A stretch of DNA of 64,000 nucleotides from Palaemon carinicauda (GCF_036898095.1 NC_090735.1:1820888-1884887), one strand, 5' to 3'. Counted from the stretch's first letter, positions 31,414 to 41,934 are shown. A program made the numbers and translations. Notes: generated by a model from the letters alone, not told the origin.

Positions 31414-31617
31414 AGGAATAATTGAGGAGGTGTCAACAAGAAGTACTTGAGTACCTGGCCACAGGTGGCGCTGGTAAATACACCCCCTTCTAGTATTGTG
31501 ATAGCTGGCGTATCCCTCCATAGAATTCTGTCGGGCAACGGAGTTGACAGCTACATGATTATCGGGTAAGTATATTCAAAAATTTATTTTATTAATAAAA
31601 ATAACATATTTTCTTGT
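31414..31617 (-). repeat. Right inverted terminal repeat of element C
   Basis: This is the inverted match of 24846-25018, with the longer right-specific outer end ATTCAAAAATTTATTTTATT. It ends near AATAACAT. Confidence 0.88.
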
Positions 31618-31799
31618 ATTAAAGTTAAGTACTTGATAAATTAGTATTTTTTTTTATTTCTTGCAAGAAAAACAGAGAAGTTTTACATATTTTGCAAGTC
31701 CTTCTTTACCGAGTTCCTGTCTTAAGAATGGTGACATCATATTTCTGGCGGAGGGCGACTAGCAAATCAAGTGATTTCCTTTCGAGGCTTTCATCGTTA

Positions 31800-32330
31800 T
31801 CATCATCTCCTCCTACGCCTATTGAGGCAAAGGGCTTCGGTTAGATTTCGCTTGTCATCTCTATCTTGAGCTTTTAAACCAATACTTCTCCATTCATCAT
31901 CTCTCACTTCCCGCTTCATAGTCCTCAGCCATGTAGGTCTGGGTCTTCCAACTCTTGTAGTGCCTTGTGTAGCACAGTTGAAAGTTTGGTGAACTAATCT
32001 CTCTTGAGGAGTGTGAAGAACATGCCCAAACCACCTCCACCTACCCCTCACCATGATTTCATCCACGTATGACACTCGAGTAATCTCTCTTATAGTTTCA
32101 TTTCTAATCCTGTCTTTCCTTTTAACTTCCAATATTCTTCTGAGGGCTTTGTTCTTAAATCTACAAAATCTGTTGGATATTGTTTCATTGTCATACCACG
32201 ACTCATGTCCATACAGTAATACTGATATCACTAAACTGATATATAGCGTGATTTTTATATGTAGGATGGCACACTTTCTGCTCCTGTTTCTTTCCGCCTT
32301 CCTTTTGTGGTGCAGGAGTCATGGTCGTTA
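31800..32330 (-). pseudogene. LINE ORF2 C-terminal fragment, minus strand
   Basis: A 142-codon minus-strand frame (32231 to 31803) reads LLYGHESWYDNE, RRILEVKRKDRIRNETIREI, RGRWRWFGHVLHTPQERLVH and GRPRPTWLRTMKREVRDDEW. This is the well-known C-terminal signature of endonuclease-RT non-LTR retrotransposons (L-Y-G-x-E-x-W; R-W-x-G-H-V; G-R-P-x-x-x-W). The upstream RT and endonuclease are absent, as expected for a 5'-truncated insertion. It is antisense to nsmce1. Confidence 0.82.
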
Positions 32331-32632
32331 AGAGCTGGACCGAACGTTAGATGTTTGTAATCTTCGTAACTGAGCAACTTTTTTCAGACAAGATCTGTTA
32401 GGAAGTACAGTATCTACCCCATTCTCCCAGGTGCAGAAGAAGATTTATATAATGTATCCGAATCCATTTCTCATGAAACATATAATTTAGTACAACATAT
32501 CTCATACTAGAACGTAGGCTCTCCTGTGACCATTTGCCAGTTTCACTTTGTATGAGCCAATTTTTATGCCTGTGATATCCCCATGCTCAGACCTTTAGGA
32601 GATTGGTAGGAGTCAATAATATAGAAGCTATT

Positions 32633-32976
32633 TGAGCAAAGATCTGGCTGTATTTTTAGTCTTCTGGAAGCATTTTGAACATTATGGATACAGTCTGAGC
32701 AAAGATCTGCCAGTAATTTTAGTTTTCTGTAAGGGTTTTAAACCTTATGGATGCAGTCTGAGCAAAGATCTGCCAGTAATCTTAGTTTTCTGTAAGGATT
32801 TTAAACCTTATGGATGCAGTCTGAGCAATGATCTGCCAGTAATTTTAGTTTTCTGTAAGGGTTTTAAACCTTATGGATGCAGTCTGAGCAAAGATCTGCC
32901 AGTAATTTTAGTTTTCTGTAAGGGTTTTAAACCTTATGGATGCAGTCTGAGCAAAGATTTGGCAGTAATTTTAGGT
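32633..32976 (+). repeat. Tandem repeat, 63-bp unit, five copies plus a partial one
   Basis: Copies start with TGAGCAAAGATCTG at 32633, 32696, 32759, 32822, 32885 and 32948. Because 63 is a multiple of three, one frame stays open through the array (116 codons with a 21-residue repeat); I regard that as incidental. The first copy is the most diverged. Confidence 0.92.
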
Positions 32977-33088
32977 CAATAACTTCGCCCCTATACAGGA
33001 CAAGACGCTCTGACATTTCCCACTAAAGTTAAACAAGAAAGATTTTTGTTCATAGGGACTTCTTTCATCCTAAGAATGAGTATCATAT

Positions 33089-33185
33089 TAAAGGATGATG
33101 GTTTGTATTTGTATGGAAACAAAGAATTTTTTTTAAAGTAATTTTGTATTTTTCCCAATACTACATACATGAATATTTTACATGA
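33089..33185 (+). repeat. Internal complementary region of element H
   Basis: ATTAAAGGATGATGGTTTGT, then GGAAACAAAGAATT and TTTTGTATTTTTCCCAATAC, follows the clade 2 ICR plan. The right half is complementary to the end at 36545-36590. Confidence 0.55.
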
Positions 33186-33679
33186 CATTTCCCACCTCAA
33201 CCACCCAGTAACTCCCAAGCCATAGATCAAAAGTGAGTTTCTAGCTAACTTGCGGGTGTATGGGACGTAGCCCCCTTCTGGTATTAGCTATAATTACCTC
33301 ATTAACCCTGGATAGGTACGATGGGTCGTTTGCGACCCCGAGCGTAAAAAAAAAACAGGTTTTTCTCACGTGACTCACCCCCGTGACTGAATTTGTGGGT
33401 GATCGACCTGCAGGAGGTGTCTCCCCTACACGCTCTAGTAGTGTCCAGATGTGCATTGCTGTAGCTGTACTCCTTCCCCGATTTCTGAGACGCGTCGGGG
33501 TCGAGCGCGACCGAGTTTACCCTTCTAAGGTAGTTTGCATAATTATCAAAGTTATTACGTATTATGAAATTGTCGTAGAATGGTGCAACTTGTATAGGTT
33601 ATCAGTTGTGGAAAGTCTTGGTGGATTGTTTGGCTACCATGTGCATGATTTTTTTTTTAGTTAAAATGTCGTTCATCAC

Positions 33680-35530
33680 CACGAGGACCATTTTACCGCG
33701 AGTGCCCCTTTTTCATTTTTTTTCATTTTTTTGCCAAGTCATTTTTCCGTAAGATATTGCCAAATAGGGTCGTAAAACTTTTGCTTGTTTAGTGTTGGAA
33801 AGTGTGTCTAGATGATCTGGCTACCCATGCATGACTTTGTTTTTGTCAGATACGACGTAGTTATTGGTATATTGGGTATTTAACTGCGGTTACCAATTTC
33901 TGTTTTTTTTCAATATTTGTAAAAATTACTACGTAGTAAGGAATTGCCGTATATTATTCATTTTTTTTTCATGTTTATGTGTTAGAAAGTGTGCCTTGAT
34001 GGTTGGGCTAACACGTGCATGTCTTTTTTTTTATCTGAGATGCCGTATATTAGAATGTCGGGCATTTTACCGCGAGTGTCCCTTTTTCATTTTTTTTCAT
34101 TTTTTTGCCAAGTCATTTTTCCGTAAGATATTGCGAAATAGTATCGTAAAACTTTTGCTTTTTTAGTGTTGGAAAGTGTGTCTAGATGATCTGGCTACCC
34201 ATGCGTGATTTTGTTTTTGTCAGATACGACGTAGTTATTGGTATATTGGGTATTTAACTGCGGTTGCCAATTTCTGTTTTTTTTCAATATTTGTAAAAAT
34301 TTACTACGTAGTAAGGAATTGCCGTATATTATTGATTTTTTTTTCATGTTTATGTGTTAGAAAGTGTGCCTTGATGGTTGGGCTAACACGTGCATGTCTT
34401 TTTTTTTTATCTGAGATGCCGTATATTAGAATGTTGGGCATTTTTCCGCGAGTGCCCCTTTTTATTTGTTTTGCATTTTTTTGCTTAGTCATGTTACCGT
34501 AAGGAATTGGCAAGTAGTGTCGCAAAACTTATATTTTTATAGTGTTGGAAAGTGTTTCTAGATGATCTGGCTACCCATGCCTATTTTTTTTTTAGCCAGA
34601 TATGGCGTATATATAAGTATGTGTTCGATTTTCCTGTGATTGCCATTTTTTCGTTTTTTCCCATTTCTTTCAAAATTACTACGTACTAAGGAACTATCAC
34701 AGAGTAATATTTCATTTATATGTTTATTTGTCGGAAAATGTGCCTTGATGGTTTGCCTAGCACGTGGCTGAAATTTTTTTTTTCTGAAATGCCGTATATT
34801 AGAATGGCCATTTTTCCACGAGTGCCCCTTTTTATTTGTTTTGCATTTTTTTGCTTAGTCATGTTACCGTAAGGAATTGGCTAGTAGTGTCGCAAAACTT
34901 ATAATTTTATAGTGTTGGAAAGTGTTTCTAGATGATCTGGCTACCCATGCCTATCTTCTTTTTTTAGCCAGATATGGCGTATATATAGGTATGTGTTCGA
35001 TTTTCCTGTGATTGCCATTTTTTCGTTTTTTCCCATTTCTTTCAAAATTACTACGTACTAAGGAACTATCACAGAGTAATTATTCATTTAGATGTTTATT
35101 TGTCGGAAAATGTGCCTTGATGGTTTGCCTAGCACGTGGCTGAATTTTTTTTTTTCTGAAATGCCGTATATTAGAATGTTAGCCATTTTTCCGCGAGTGC
35201 CCCTTTTTATTTGTTTTGCATTTCTTTGCTTAGTCATGTTACCGTAAGGAATTGGCAAGTAGTGTCGCAAAACTTATATTTTTATAGTGTTGGAAAGTGT
35301 TTCTAGATGATCTGGCTACCCATGCCTATCTTTTTTTTAGCCAGATATGGCGTATATATAGGTATGTGTTCGATTTTCCGGTGATTGCCATTTTTTCGTT
35401 TTTTCCCAATTCTTTCAAAATTACTACGTACTAAGGAACTATCACAGAGTAATGATTCCTCTAGATGTTTATTTGTCGGAAAATTTTGTTTACTTTTTTT
35501 TTGATTGAATATCATCTAATTTTTTTAGCT
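33680..35530. repeat. Satellite-like tandem array, about 375-bp unit, five copies
   Basis: The anchor CGCGAGTGCCCCTTTTT (with variants) recurs at about 33698, 34072, 34448, 34818 and 35193, giving intervals of 370-376 bp. Each unit also has GTGTTGGAAAGTGT, GATGATCTGGCTACCCATGC, ACTACGTA and GGAAAATGTGCCTTGATGGT. The first two units form one subtype and the last three another. The array lies wholly inside the piggyBac-like element. Confidence 0.9.
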
Positions 35531-36420
35531 AAAATATTATATTGTTTTACATTTTTTTTTTTTCGATTTTATTTCCCTTCAAAAAAATTTTTTTGGGTCA
35601 GAATTTTAATTTTATAGTCGTAAAATAAACGACAATTATCCAGCAACCCACCATACAATTTTTATGCATATCCAATAATAATTAGATTAGTAAATAACAC
35701 CTTGAAATTGACATACCCTTCCTACATTTCAAGTGGCAGATTAGGGAGTCTGAGTCAGTGTGGTTGGCGGCCATTTTGTGGACATATCCGAAGCGTAAGC
35801 TGCCCTATCTATATATATTCTTGTTCCCTATAGAATTTGTGATATTTTGGTATATTTTTACCTGCATAAATATCATATTATATATTAAATATATGTATTT
35901 TTTTACGAAATTTCTAAGTACTCAAAAAATTACCTTTAGATATGGCCCCTGATATAAATGTAATTTACAAAATAATGAAGATTTTTTTTACATATTTCTA
36001 TTTTAGGATAACATATGTTTATTCCCTAAAAAAATTAGCCACTTCCTATTTCATTTGGGTACTCAAAAAAATTCATGAAATTTGGACAAATTTTTTTGGC
36101 CAAAAAAAGTTACCCTTTTTTTCTCATTTCAGATCTTCACCTCCATGGGTCTGACTTCATCCAAAATACATCAAGATGTGTCCTAAACATTCAAGAATCA
36201 ATTCCTAAAAGGATTTGTGTATATATGTATAAACTTTTTTTTTATGAATTTTTATGTCAGGTCTTTTTTTTTCTACTTAATTTTTTAAAATATTTATAAT
36301 AAATAGTTTTTCTGCAGATGAGTAGTATTTATCTTTACAGTTGTTTTAAGCATTCATTGAAGTTTTTTTTTGGCAAAAGAAAAAAGGAGGTTACTGCAAA
36401 AACTGATTTTTCAAGAATTT
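35531..36420. other. AT-rich interior of the piggyBac-like element
   Basis: Very AT-rich sequence between the satellite array and the right terminal repeat. The three short open frames here are T/A-rich chance readings with no transposase motif. Confidence 0.45.
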
Positions 36421-36590
36421 TTTTTGGCGTCGGGGTCGTTCGCGTCCGAGTATACCCTTAAAGGGGTGTCCGAGGAGCGTACCTATCCAGGGTTAAACTT
36501 TAACGACCATTCCTGTTTGGCTGAAGTCATGCTCCTATTAAAGGACTTGGGTTTGTATAGTTAGGAAAAATATAAATATCTAAAAATATA

Positions 36591-37090
36591 TGTTCTTTCT
36601 TTCATTTTTGTATCGTGATTAGAATTTAAGGGTTTGATACAATGAATAACATATAGGAAATGAGAAATGTACATATAAAGTACAGAGAGTATTCTTGAAT
36701 CTCATACAATGATTTCCTACAATGCAGCAGATGGTATGAGTTTTGCGTTCAACTACAGTATTCCCTCTGACTTTCAATTATTGAGTTAAACCTCATAATG
36801 CAAATGGTGGATACTGAAATTTACCGTATTATTTGAAATCCTTTATATTTCATTAAAAAAATTATATTTGTTTCATCAACTTTTTTTTGTCTTTTTGGTA
36901 CTGGTACTTTGTTTATGTTTTACAGTATATGGAGTATCTCTCCTACATATATTTTTTCTGTCATGATGAACTCTCTCCATCCCCTGGGTAGGGGAGAGAG
37001 GAAATAGTCATACCCTGGTGAGAGGGGGATGCATGTGGTTGCATATTTATCTAAATATCTAGCTGTCATTTTTGACGGGTTGCGTACACT
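36591..37090. other. Intron 3 sequence, probably dispersed repeat
   Basis: No gene. The stretch at about 36960-37085 (CCCCTGGGTAGGGGAGAGAG, then CTAGCTGTCATTTTTGACGG) has the look of a dispersed repeat, but there is no second copy in the window to prove it. Confidence 0.35.
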
Positions 37091-37470
37091 AGTACATACA
37101 TATACCAAGGCATTTCCCCCAATTTGGGGGGTAGCTGAGATCAAACAAATGAAACAGAAAAGGGGACCTCTCCTCTCTACGTTCCTCCCAGCCTGACAAG
37201 GGACTCAACTGAGTTCGGCTGGTACTGCTAGGGTTCCACAGCCCACCCTCCCCCGTTATCCACCACAGATGAAGCTTCATAATGCTGAATCCCCTACTGC
37301 TCCTACCTCTGCGGTCTTCCAAGGCACCGGAGGAAGCAGCAGAGCCTACCGGAACTGCGTCACCCAAGATTTGGGTGGATGGATGGAGTGAAGGAAGCTC
37401 TGAGTGATAGGAGGATAGATGTGAGAGAGGCAAGAGAGCGTGCTAGAAATAGGAATGAATGGCGTACATT
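37091..37470 (+). repeat. Dispersed repeat with a LINE-related coding scrap
   Basis: CAAGGCATTTCCCCCAATTT and the following block ending AGCTTCATAATGCTGAATCC resemble a repeat that I recall as common in decapod sequence. Its end, 37378-37465, reads GWMDGVKEALSDRRIDVREA then RERARNRNEWR on the + strand, which is the C-terminal tail of a LINE ORF2 of the same general type as the fragment at 31800 but in the opposite orientation. Confidence 0.55.
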
Positions 37471-37904
37471 AGTGTTATTAATAAATCCTTTCAGTCTCCT
37501 GAGGATTTAAGAAGGATAGTTTCTAGAAGTAAAAAATTCACCGGATAATCATTGTTTTCATCATTAGTAACGGTTCTCAGTGGGTTACGTGCTGTCCTTT
37601 AGTTAACAAATTCCACATTTATTGTTCTCTGATGGATTCAATAGAGCCTGAACTTGTGAGTATCCCTTAAACTGTCGTTACCTTATCCATTGATACATAG
37701 GCTCTGGGGCAGGGAAGATGATATTTCTTAGTTATATCATGTATTGGTTTCCCTGTTCTAGACTTAATAGGAAAGTTCCTGGAGACTGCACAGCAGTACA
37801 CTTGAGCATGCTGTTCTATCTTATATATCTTCCTCTTGTTTTTTTGAAGTTTTTATAGTTTACAGTATATGTAAAGGATCTAATTTAATATTGTTATTGT
37901 TCTT

Positions 37905-38058
37905 GAAATTTTTTATTTTTGATTCCTTATTCTTCTCTTATAGTTTATTTCCTTGTTTCCTATCCCCACTGGGCTATGTTTCCCTGTTGGAGCCCTTGGG
38001 CTTATAGCATCCTGTTTTTCCAACTAAGGTTGTAGCTTAGCAAGTAATAATAATAATA

Positions 38059-38089
<31 letters not shown>

Positions 38090-38092
38090 TAT
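37905..38092 (+). repeat. Dispersed repeat tail ending in an AAT microsatellite
   Basis: The sequence CCCCACTGGGCTATGTTTCC, then TTATAGCATCCTGTTTTTCC and AACTAAGGTTGTAGCTTAGC, runs into about 14 AAT units. The last 45 bp before the microsatellite are repeated in inverted form at 8782-8825. It looks like the 3' end of a retroposon with a TAA tail. Confidence 0.7.
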
Positions 38093-38260
38093 TGATGGAT
38101 ACCTGATGGTCCAGATGGCACATGCTTTGTGAAATTACATTGCTTCTTTGTATCAAACAAAATACTTAAACCTGGGGAACATTCATGTCTTGAATATAGA
38201 TACATAGAAGATTTATGGAGTTGTAATGCAATACTGTATATCTTATTTTCTTAATTACAG

Positions 38261-38383
38261 GATGCTGATGAGCAAAATGTATGTCTAAGTCCTTTAGCAT
38301 ATGCAGAACTCCAAACATATCTAGAAGAAACCTATGAAGATATTATACCAAAATGTGTCTTGTGTAAACTGATAACGTTTATG
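38261..38383 (+). CDS. nsmce1: nsmce1 coding exon 4, residues 154-194
   Basis: Acceptor TTACAG ends at 38260 and donor GTAAGT starts at 38384. The exon is exactly 41 codons in phase 0. It reads DADEQNVCLSPLAYAELQTY, LEETYED, then the first zinc pair C185-x2-C188 (PKCVLCKLITFM). In NSE1 this is the segment L-x-x-R/Y-x-x-x-E-L-x-x-Y-I/L-x-x-x-Y leading into the C-terminal RING-like domain. Intron 4 is 2.8 kb and carries the gag fragment J. Confidence 0.9.
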
Positions 38384-39440
38384 GTAAGTTGGCTATATTA
38401 TACGTAGGATGGTAGACTTTTGATTACTTAATTGCTGTATAATTGTATTTTGATAAACCATACCTTTGGGTTATTAGTCCTTATACTATATCTTGCAAGG
38501 GGACAGTAAAAAATTCGAACTCAACCAAATAAAAACAATGTGCTTTTCCATCTCTGCTACCCTATATCCCCACCCTTTAGGCACCTGGTTAGTGTGTGAC
38601 CACACACTATTGTGATGAAGGTGTAACCTGCTAGCGTCATATCACTAAAAGCATCATTCTTCCTAGTTGACGACTTCGAAAACCTTGCATCTCCGTCTCC
38701 CTCAGATCTTGGTTTTTTACTTGGATTATTTCTTTGGTTAGTAACCGTTCAAGGAAGATTAGCAAGATATGCCATCCTCTGGGATTTCAAATTGGTATTT
38801 GTTTCAAGTTCTATGTGAATAGACTTTTGTTAGAGGAGAAAGCTTCACATTCCCTTTTTGTCATGTGCAGGGGTCAACAATGTGATATTGTTGTGTTCGA
38901 ATTGCTCTGATTGTTCCAAGAAATTTATGACAGGATATGTCAAATTAGTATCTAAGAGAACTTGTGATAGAAATGTAGTGTAGGATAAAGGGGCAAGAGT
39001 AAATACAAGGGGGTGAAGAATTCAGGGCCAGGAGGCTACTCTTAAGTGCTGTATAGTTTTGTTAATAGTGATACAGTATAGTAATTTTCAAACAACAGTC
39101 AGGGGGTGAAAAATTAGAAGTCAGGGTGGATATTTTTAGGCTTATGGAACAGCTCTTCCAGTTTTATTCATTTTACTATTTATGATTCCAATACAAATGT
39201 TATGTTAAATGATCCCATACCTTTTTCCTCTCTCATGCCTAATACAAGGTTAGATTCCAGTCTAACCTGCTCTGACTTAGATCCAAGGCTACCTATTCTA
39301 ATACAGTAAAGTATCTTCTGGTAATAATTTAAGCGCAATAAAGAGTTGAATCCTTCCTCGCCCTTTATGATTCCCTATGTGATAGGTTACTTGTTTTCAG
39401 ACCCTTCTATTACACTAACTACATCTTACCAGATATTTAA
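38384..39440. other. Intron 4, 5' part
   Basis: AT-rich sequence with no gene. The section at about 38570-38720 is less AT-rich and may be the leader of gag fragment J, but I could not align it with another element. Confidence 0.4.
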
Positions 39441-41000
39441 TTCTTTTCCAATACCAAGGGCATGACTGCTCACATTCATCCCCTTTCAATGAGTGTAGGT
39501 CATGGCCGCCTCTGCAGTGGGTAGAGTTTGGTAAAAAAAAAAAAAAGGAAAGAGACACTAAGAGGGATTCTTCAACTTTGGATGTGGCAATATCCAAACT
39601 GATGCCAAAGAAATTCTTTAGTTCCTTTTACTCTCCTTCTCAACCTGTTGTGTCTCTCTTGTATTCCTCTTAGGCTAGGTCCTCTGGAGGAATTTATAGG
39701 AGGAAGGTGACCCCAGTTTGCATGCTGGGCTTGCTTCAGTGAATTTAGAAGTATTGCCTTTTCCTTCTCCCCAAGTGGAGGTAGTACCCCTTTGCCTTCC
39801 CCTCAAAGTTTGTCTTCTGTACCAAGAGAAGATGATATTGGGAAGAACTTGGGCTTACAGAAGTTTTGGCCTTTCTTAGGCATTGCTGTTGTTCCATCTG
39901 TGGAGAAGCTCCTAAAAGTGCTGGCTAATGCCGTGGCCTCAATTCCTTCCCTTGCAGAGTCTACTCCATCTCCTCTACCTGTGAATCAGCTGGAGGATGT
40001 GATGCCCGCAGACATGTTCTTGTCTGCTGTTGGGGATGATTTTAGACGCTTTCCCGATGCAGGATCGTTGTTGCCGGCTACCAAACCCTTGACACTGAAG
40101 TCTGAAAAGGAGGAGAAATAGTGTACGAGCTCCTCTTGCTCATCTTTGACGTCACCCTCTGCTGCTGACTATTTTGTCCTGAATAAAAAAAAGAGGAATT
40201 GTCTCTCCTCACGTACGGGTGAGAGTGTTGGGTGCCAATAACTGACCCAGCTTGGGAAGGTGTCTTGGTTGGGATGAAGGGGGCCACACTCTTCCCATTC
40301 CTTCACTAGGACATTCGAGGTAAAACCCAGGATCTTTCCCTAAGGAGACTTTAGTCCCCAAGACAGATGCTCACTCGTGGTGAAAGAGGAACCCACAATT
40401 GGTCTTGTCGCTCTTATCTCACTCGAGCGTAATCATGAAAATACTTTCCTTGTGATCCCACACGCTCACATGTACATGAATCAGATCACTGGTCCCCTAT
40501 TTCATCTCAGTACTCCCAGTCCACATTCCACTGTCCTATGCGCAGAGATATTCCCAAGCTCTAAAAGCTCCCTGTGCACTGAGATCTCCCTATGCATCAA
40601 AATCTGCCAACATACTCGTGAGATAGAGAACAAAAATAGGTGACCTCTTAAGAGCATCAAAATGCCCCATGAAGTACAAGCAATTGACATCATGGCTCCT
40701 CTCCATTGAGCGATAGATACTCAAGTAACTTGCCTTTGCTCAGCTTGGTACCAAGCTCACCATTTTGCTCTTCAGAGGCTAACATACATAACACTTTGTC
40801 AGCCTCTGGGTGCACGAGAGCTGAGGCAGTTCCAGTTACGTGTTCTGTCTAGCTCATGAATACTCTGGGAGGAAGTAGCTGCCTACTGAGGTGAAGTATG
40901 TGTTGAGACCCCCATTGTAAGGGAAGGGGAATCATGGTACATCAATGACTCAGCGGTACCCAGTTCTAGTCAAGTGCCTGCAGAGATGGAGAACCCTTGA
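39440..41000 (+). pseudogene. gag-like fragment J of a clade 2 DIRS-like element
   Basis: The DNA at 39460-39570 is closely similar to the gag start of element G (20510-20640). A 109-codon frame at 39792-40121 reads VEKLLKVLANAVASIPSLAE and VNQLEDVMPADMFLSAVGDD, a plausible Gag segment. The serine/histidine/proline-rich stretch at 40377-40643 resembles the variable Gag region of elements I and E. No RT, YR, ICR or ITR follows, and nsmce1 exon 5 begins 208 bp later. Stops and shifts separate the parts. Same orientation as nsmce1. Confidence 0.55.
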
Positions 41001-41207
41001 AAACAAATTTCCTTTATAGTAGTACTGAGTTTTGATTGCACTATGTGAATGATTATATATGTTGCAAATAAGTAGTTTAGATATGGCTTAGAAATTTTTC
41101 ATATTTTACAGTATTTTATTTCTTCATTCAAGTGTGTTGAACAGTATTATGAATTCCATACACAGATAATCATCTTATAGCTTTTCCCTTTTTTTTTTTA
41201 ATTTTAG

Positions 41208-41360
41208 GGGTATGGATGCCCGACTTGTGAATCCAGGGTGCATCGAATGTGTGCAGAAATATTCTGGAAAGAAGTGAACTCACCTTTTTGTCCACAAGCC
41301 AACTGTAAAGCATCTTGGAATCACTTGAAAGTTGCTCCTTCAAAACGTCTAAGGTCATGA
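41208..41360 (+). CDS. nsmce1: nsmce1 coding exon 5, residues 195-244 and stop
   Basis: The acceptor is a T-rich tract ending TTTTAG at 41207; the stop TGA is at 41358-41360. The exon completes the C-terminal RING-like (C4HC3) domain of NSE1: C198-x2-C201, H206, C209, C222 and C227, with C185 and C188 from exon 4. Aromatic residues flank the last ligands (IFW, ASWNH) as in other NSE1 proteins. The last ligand pair is spaced CPQANC, four residues apart, where human NSE1 as I recall it has CPHC. The tail LKVAPSKRLRS is basic and short. The domain supports NSE1-NSE3 assembly and ubiquitin ligase function. Confidence 0.9.
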   Translation, partial: GYGCPTCESRVHRMCAEIFWKEVNSPFCPQANCKASWNHLKVAPSKRLRS

Positions 41361-41417
41361 GAGCACATTGTTTTTGTACAGTAATCTATTGCTCTTTATT
41401 CTCTGTTCTGTATGCAC

Positions 41418-41423
41418 AATAAA
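41418..41423 (+). promoter_or_regulatory. nsmce1: Polyadenylation signal of nsmce1
   Basis: AATAAA lies 58 bp after the stop codon; a T/G-rich stretch follows after about 40 bp. It would give a very short 3' UTR of roughly 80 bp. Confidence 0.75.
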
Positions 41424-41934
41424 CTATATTAAAGATATTTTTATATCTACTAGGGCCTTGTGCAGGCTTTTTTAATTGTACTTTTTATATTCAACTTCTA
41501 GGTTTATTTCCCCCTTCACACAGCCTTAGGTTTTTAATATATTATAAGAGAATTGTGTTCATATTTACAGTCATTATTAACATTTTCATTGTCCAATCCA
41601 TCATAGCTATATATTTTGATATCAAATTGTTTTCATTTTCTCATAATTCATTTTCTACTGCGTACAAGGTGATACTGTTGTATCGTTGATTCTTTTTATG
41701 AATTGATGCTATGACAGTTGTAGTTTTGTAACTGTAATTTTAGTATTAGGTGAAATTGAGTGATGAATTATATAAGAAACAGTGATCAATGTAAGTAGGT
41801 GTTGTGATAACTATTTTCTTCATAGATAGTCATCAGCTGGCTTTTGGTGAATAAAATTCCACATGAGATCAAATGGATTTCGTTGTTGTCTCCAAATTAA
41901 GTACTGTACAGTAATTTTAACATGACTCGCATTG
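41424..41934. other. Downstream flank of nsmce1
   Basis: AT-rich sequence with no gene or repeat recognised, ending at the left border of element D. Confidence 0.5.

Larger units (their letters stand above)
24846..31617 (+). mobile_element. DIRS-like retrotransposon C (clade 1, internally deleted)
   Basis: The ITRs at the two ends are identical over about 150 bp apart from one change near the inner border, so insertion is recent. Inside are a gag remnant with expanded tandem repeats, then a deletion of about 1.7 kb relative to B that fuses gag text (SLQTVQQYHDL) directly to the RT YLDD region near 28558. RNase H, the methyltransferase-like region, YR (two lesions), an ICR at 31281-31370 and the right ITR follow. 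RT is therefore lost. It lies in intron 3, same sense as nsmce1. Its end signature CCCGATAATCATG is found in the left ITR, ICR and right ITR and differs from that of A, B and D, so it belongs to its own subfamily. Confidence 0.9.
33306..36492. mobile_element. piggyBac-like non-autonomous element flanked by TTAA
   Basis: The terminal inverted repeats begin CCCTGGATAGGTACG on the left (33306) and end CGTACCTATCCAGGG on the right (36478-36492). Each is bordered by TTAA (33302-33305 and 36493-36496), the duplicated target of the piggyBac superfamily. A subterminal motif GTCGGGGTCG occurs near 33490 and 36430, and the left end folds as GGGTCG-TTTG-CGACCC. No transposase is found; much of the 3187 bp is a 375-bp satellite array. 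It must rely on a transposase made elsewhere. It is inserted in the right ITR of element H. Confidence 0.85.
32331..36590 (+). mobile_element. 3' part of DIRS-like element H (clade 2), interrupted by a piggyBac-like insertion
   Basis: The 3' region resembles that of element I (GGTCGT, GCTGGACCGA, GAGCAACTTTTTTCAGAC). A 63-bp tandem array, an ICR at about 33089-33185 and a right ITR follow. The right ITR is split at 33302 by the piggyBac-like element and resumes at 36493, ending near 36590 with GTATAGTTAGGAAAAATATA, which is complementary to the ICR. No coding remnant is visible. It has the same orientation as nsmce1. The left limit is uncertain because the LINE fragment abuts it. Confidence 0.6.

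Noticed and set aside
32632..32982. 116-codon ORF with a 21-residue repeat
   Set aside because: It is explained by a 63-bp tandem repeat whose period is a multiple of three; no start context or homologue is recognisable.
33864..35515. Short ORFs on both strands in the 375-bp array
   Set aside because: They recur with the satellite unit and consist of low-complexity Phe/Lys-rich text.
38002..38205. Minus-strand ORF with a long tyrosine run
   Set aside because: It is translation of the AAT microsatellite.
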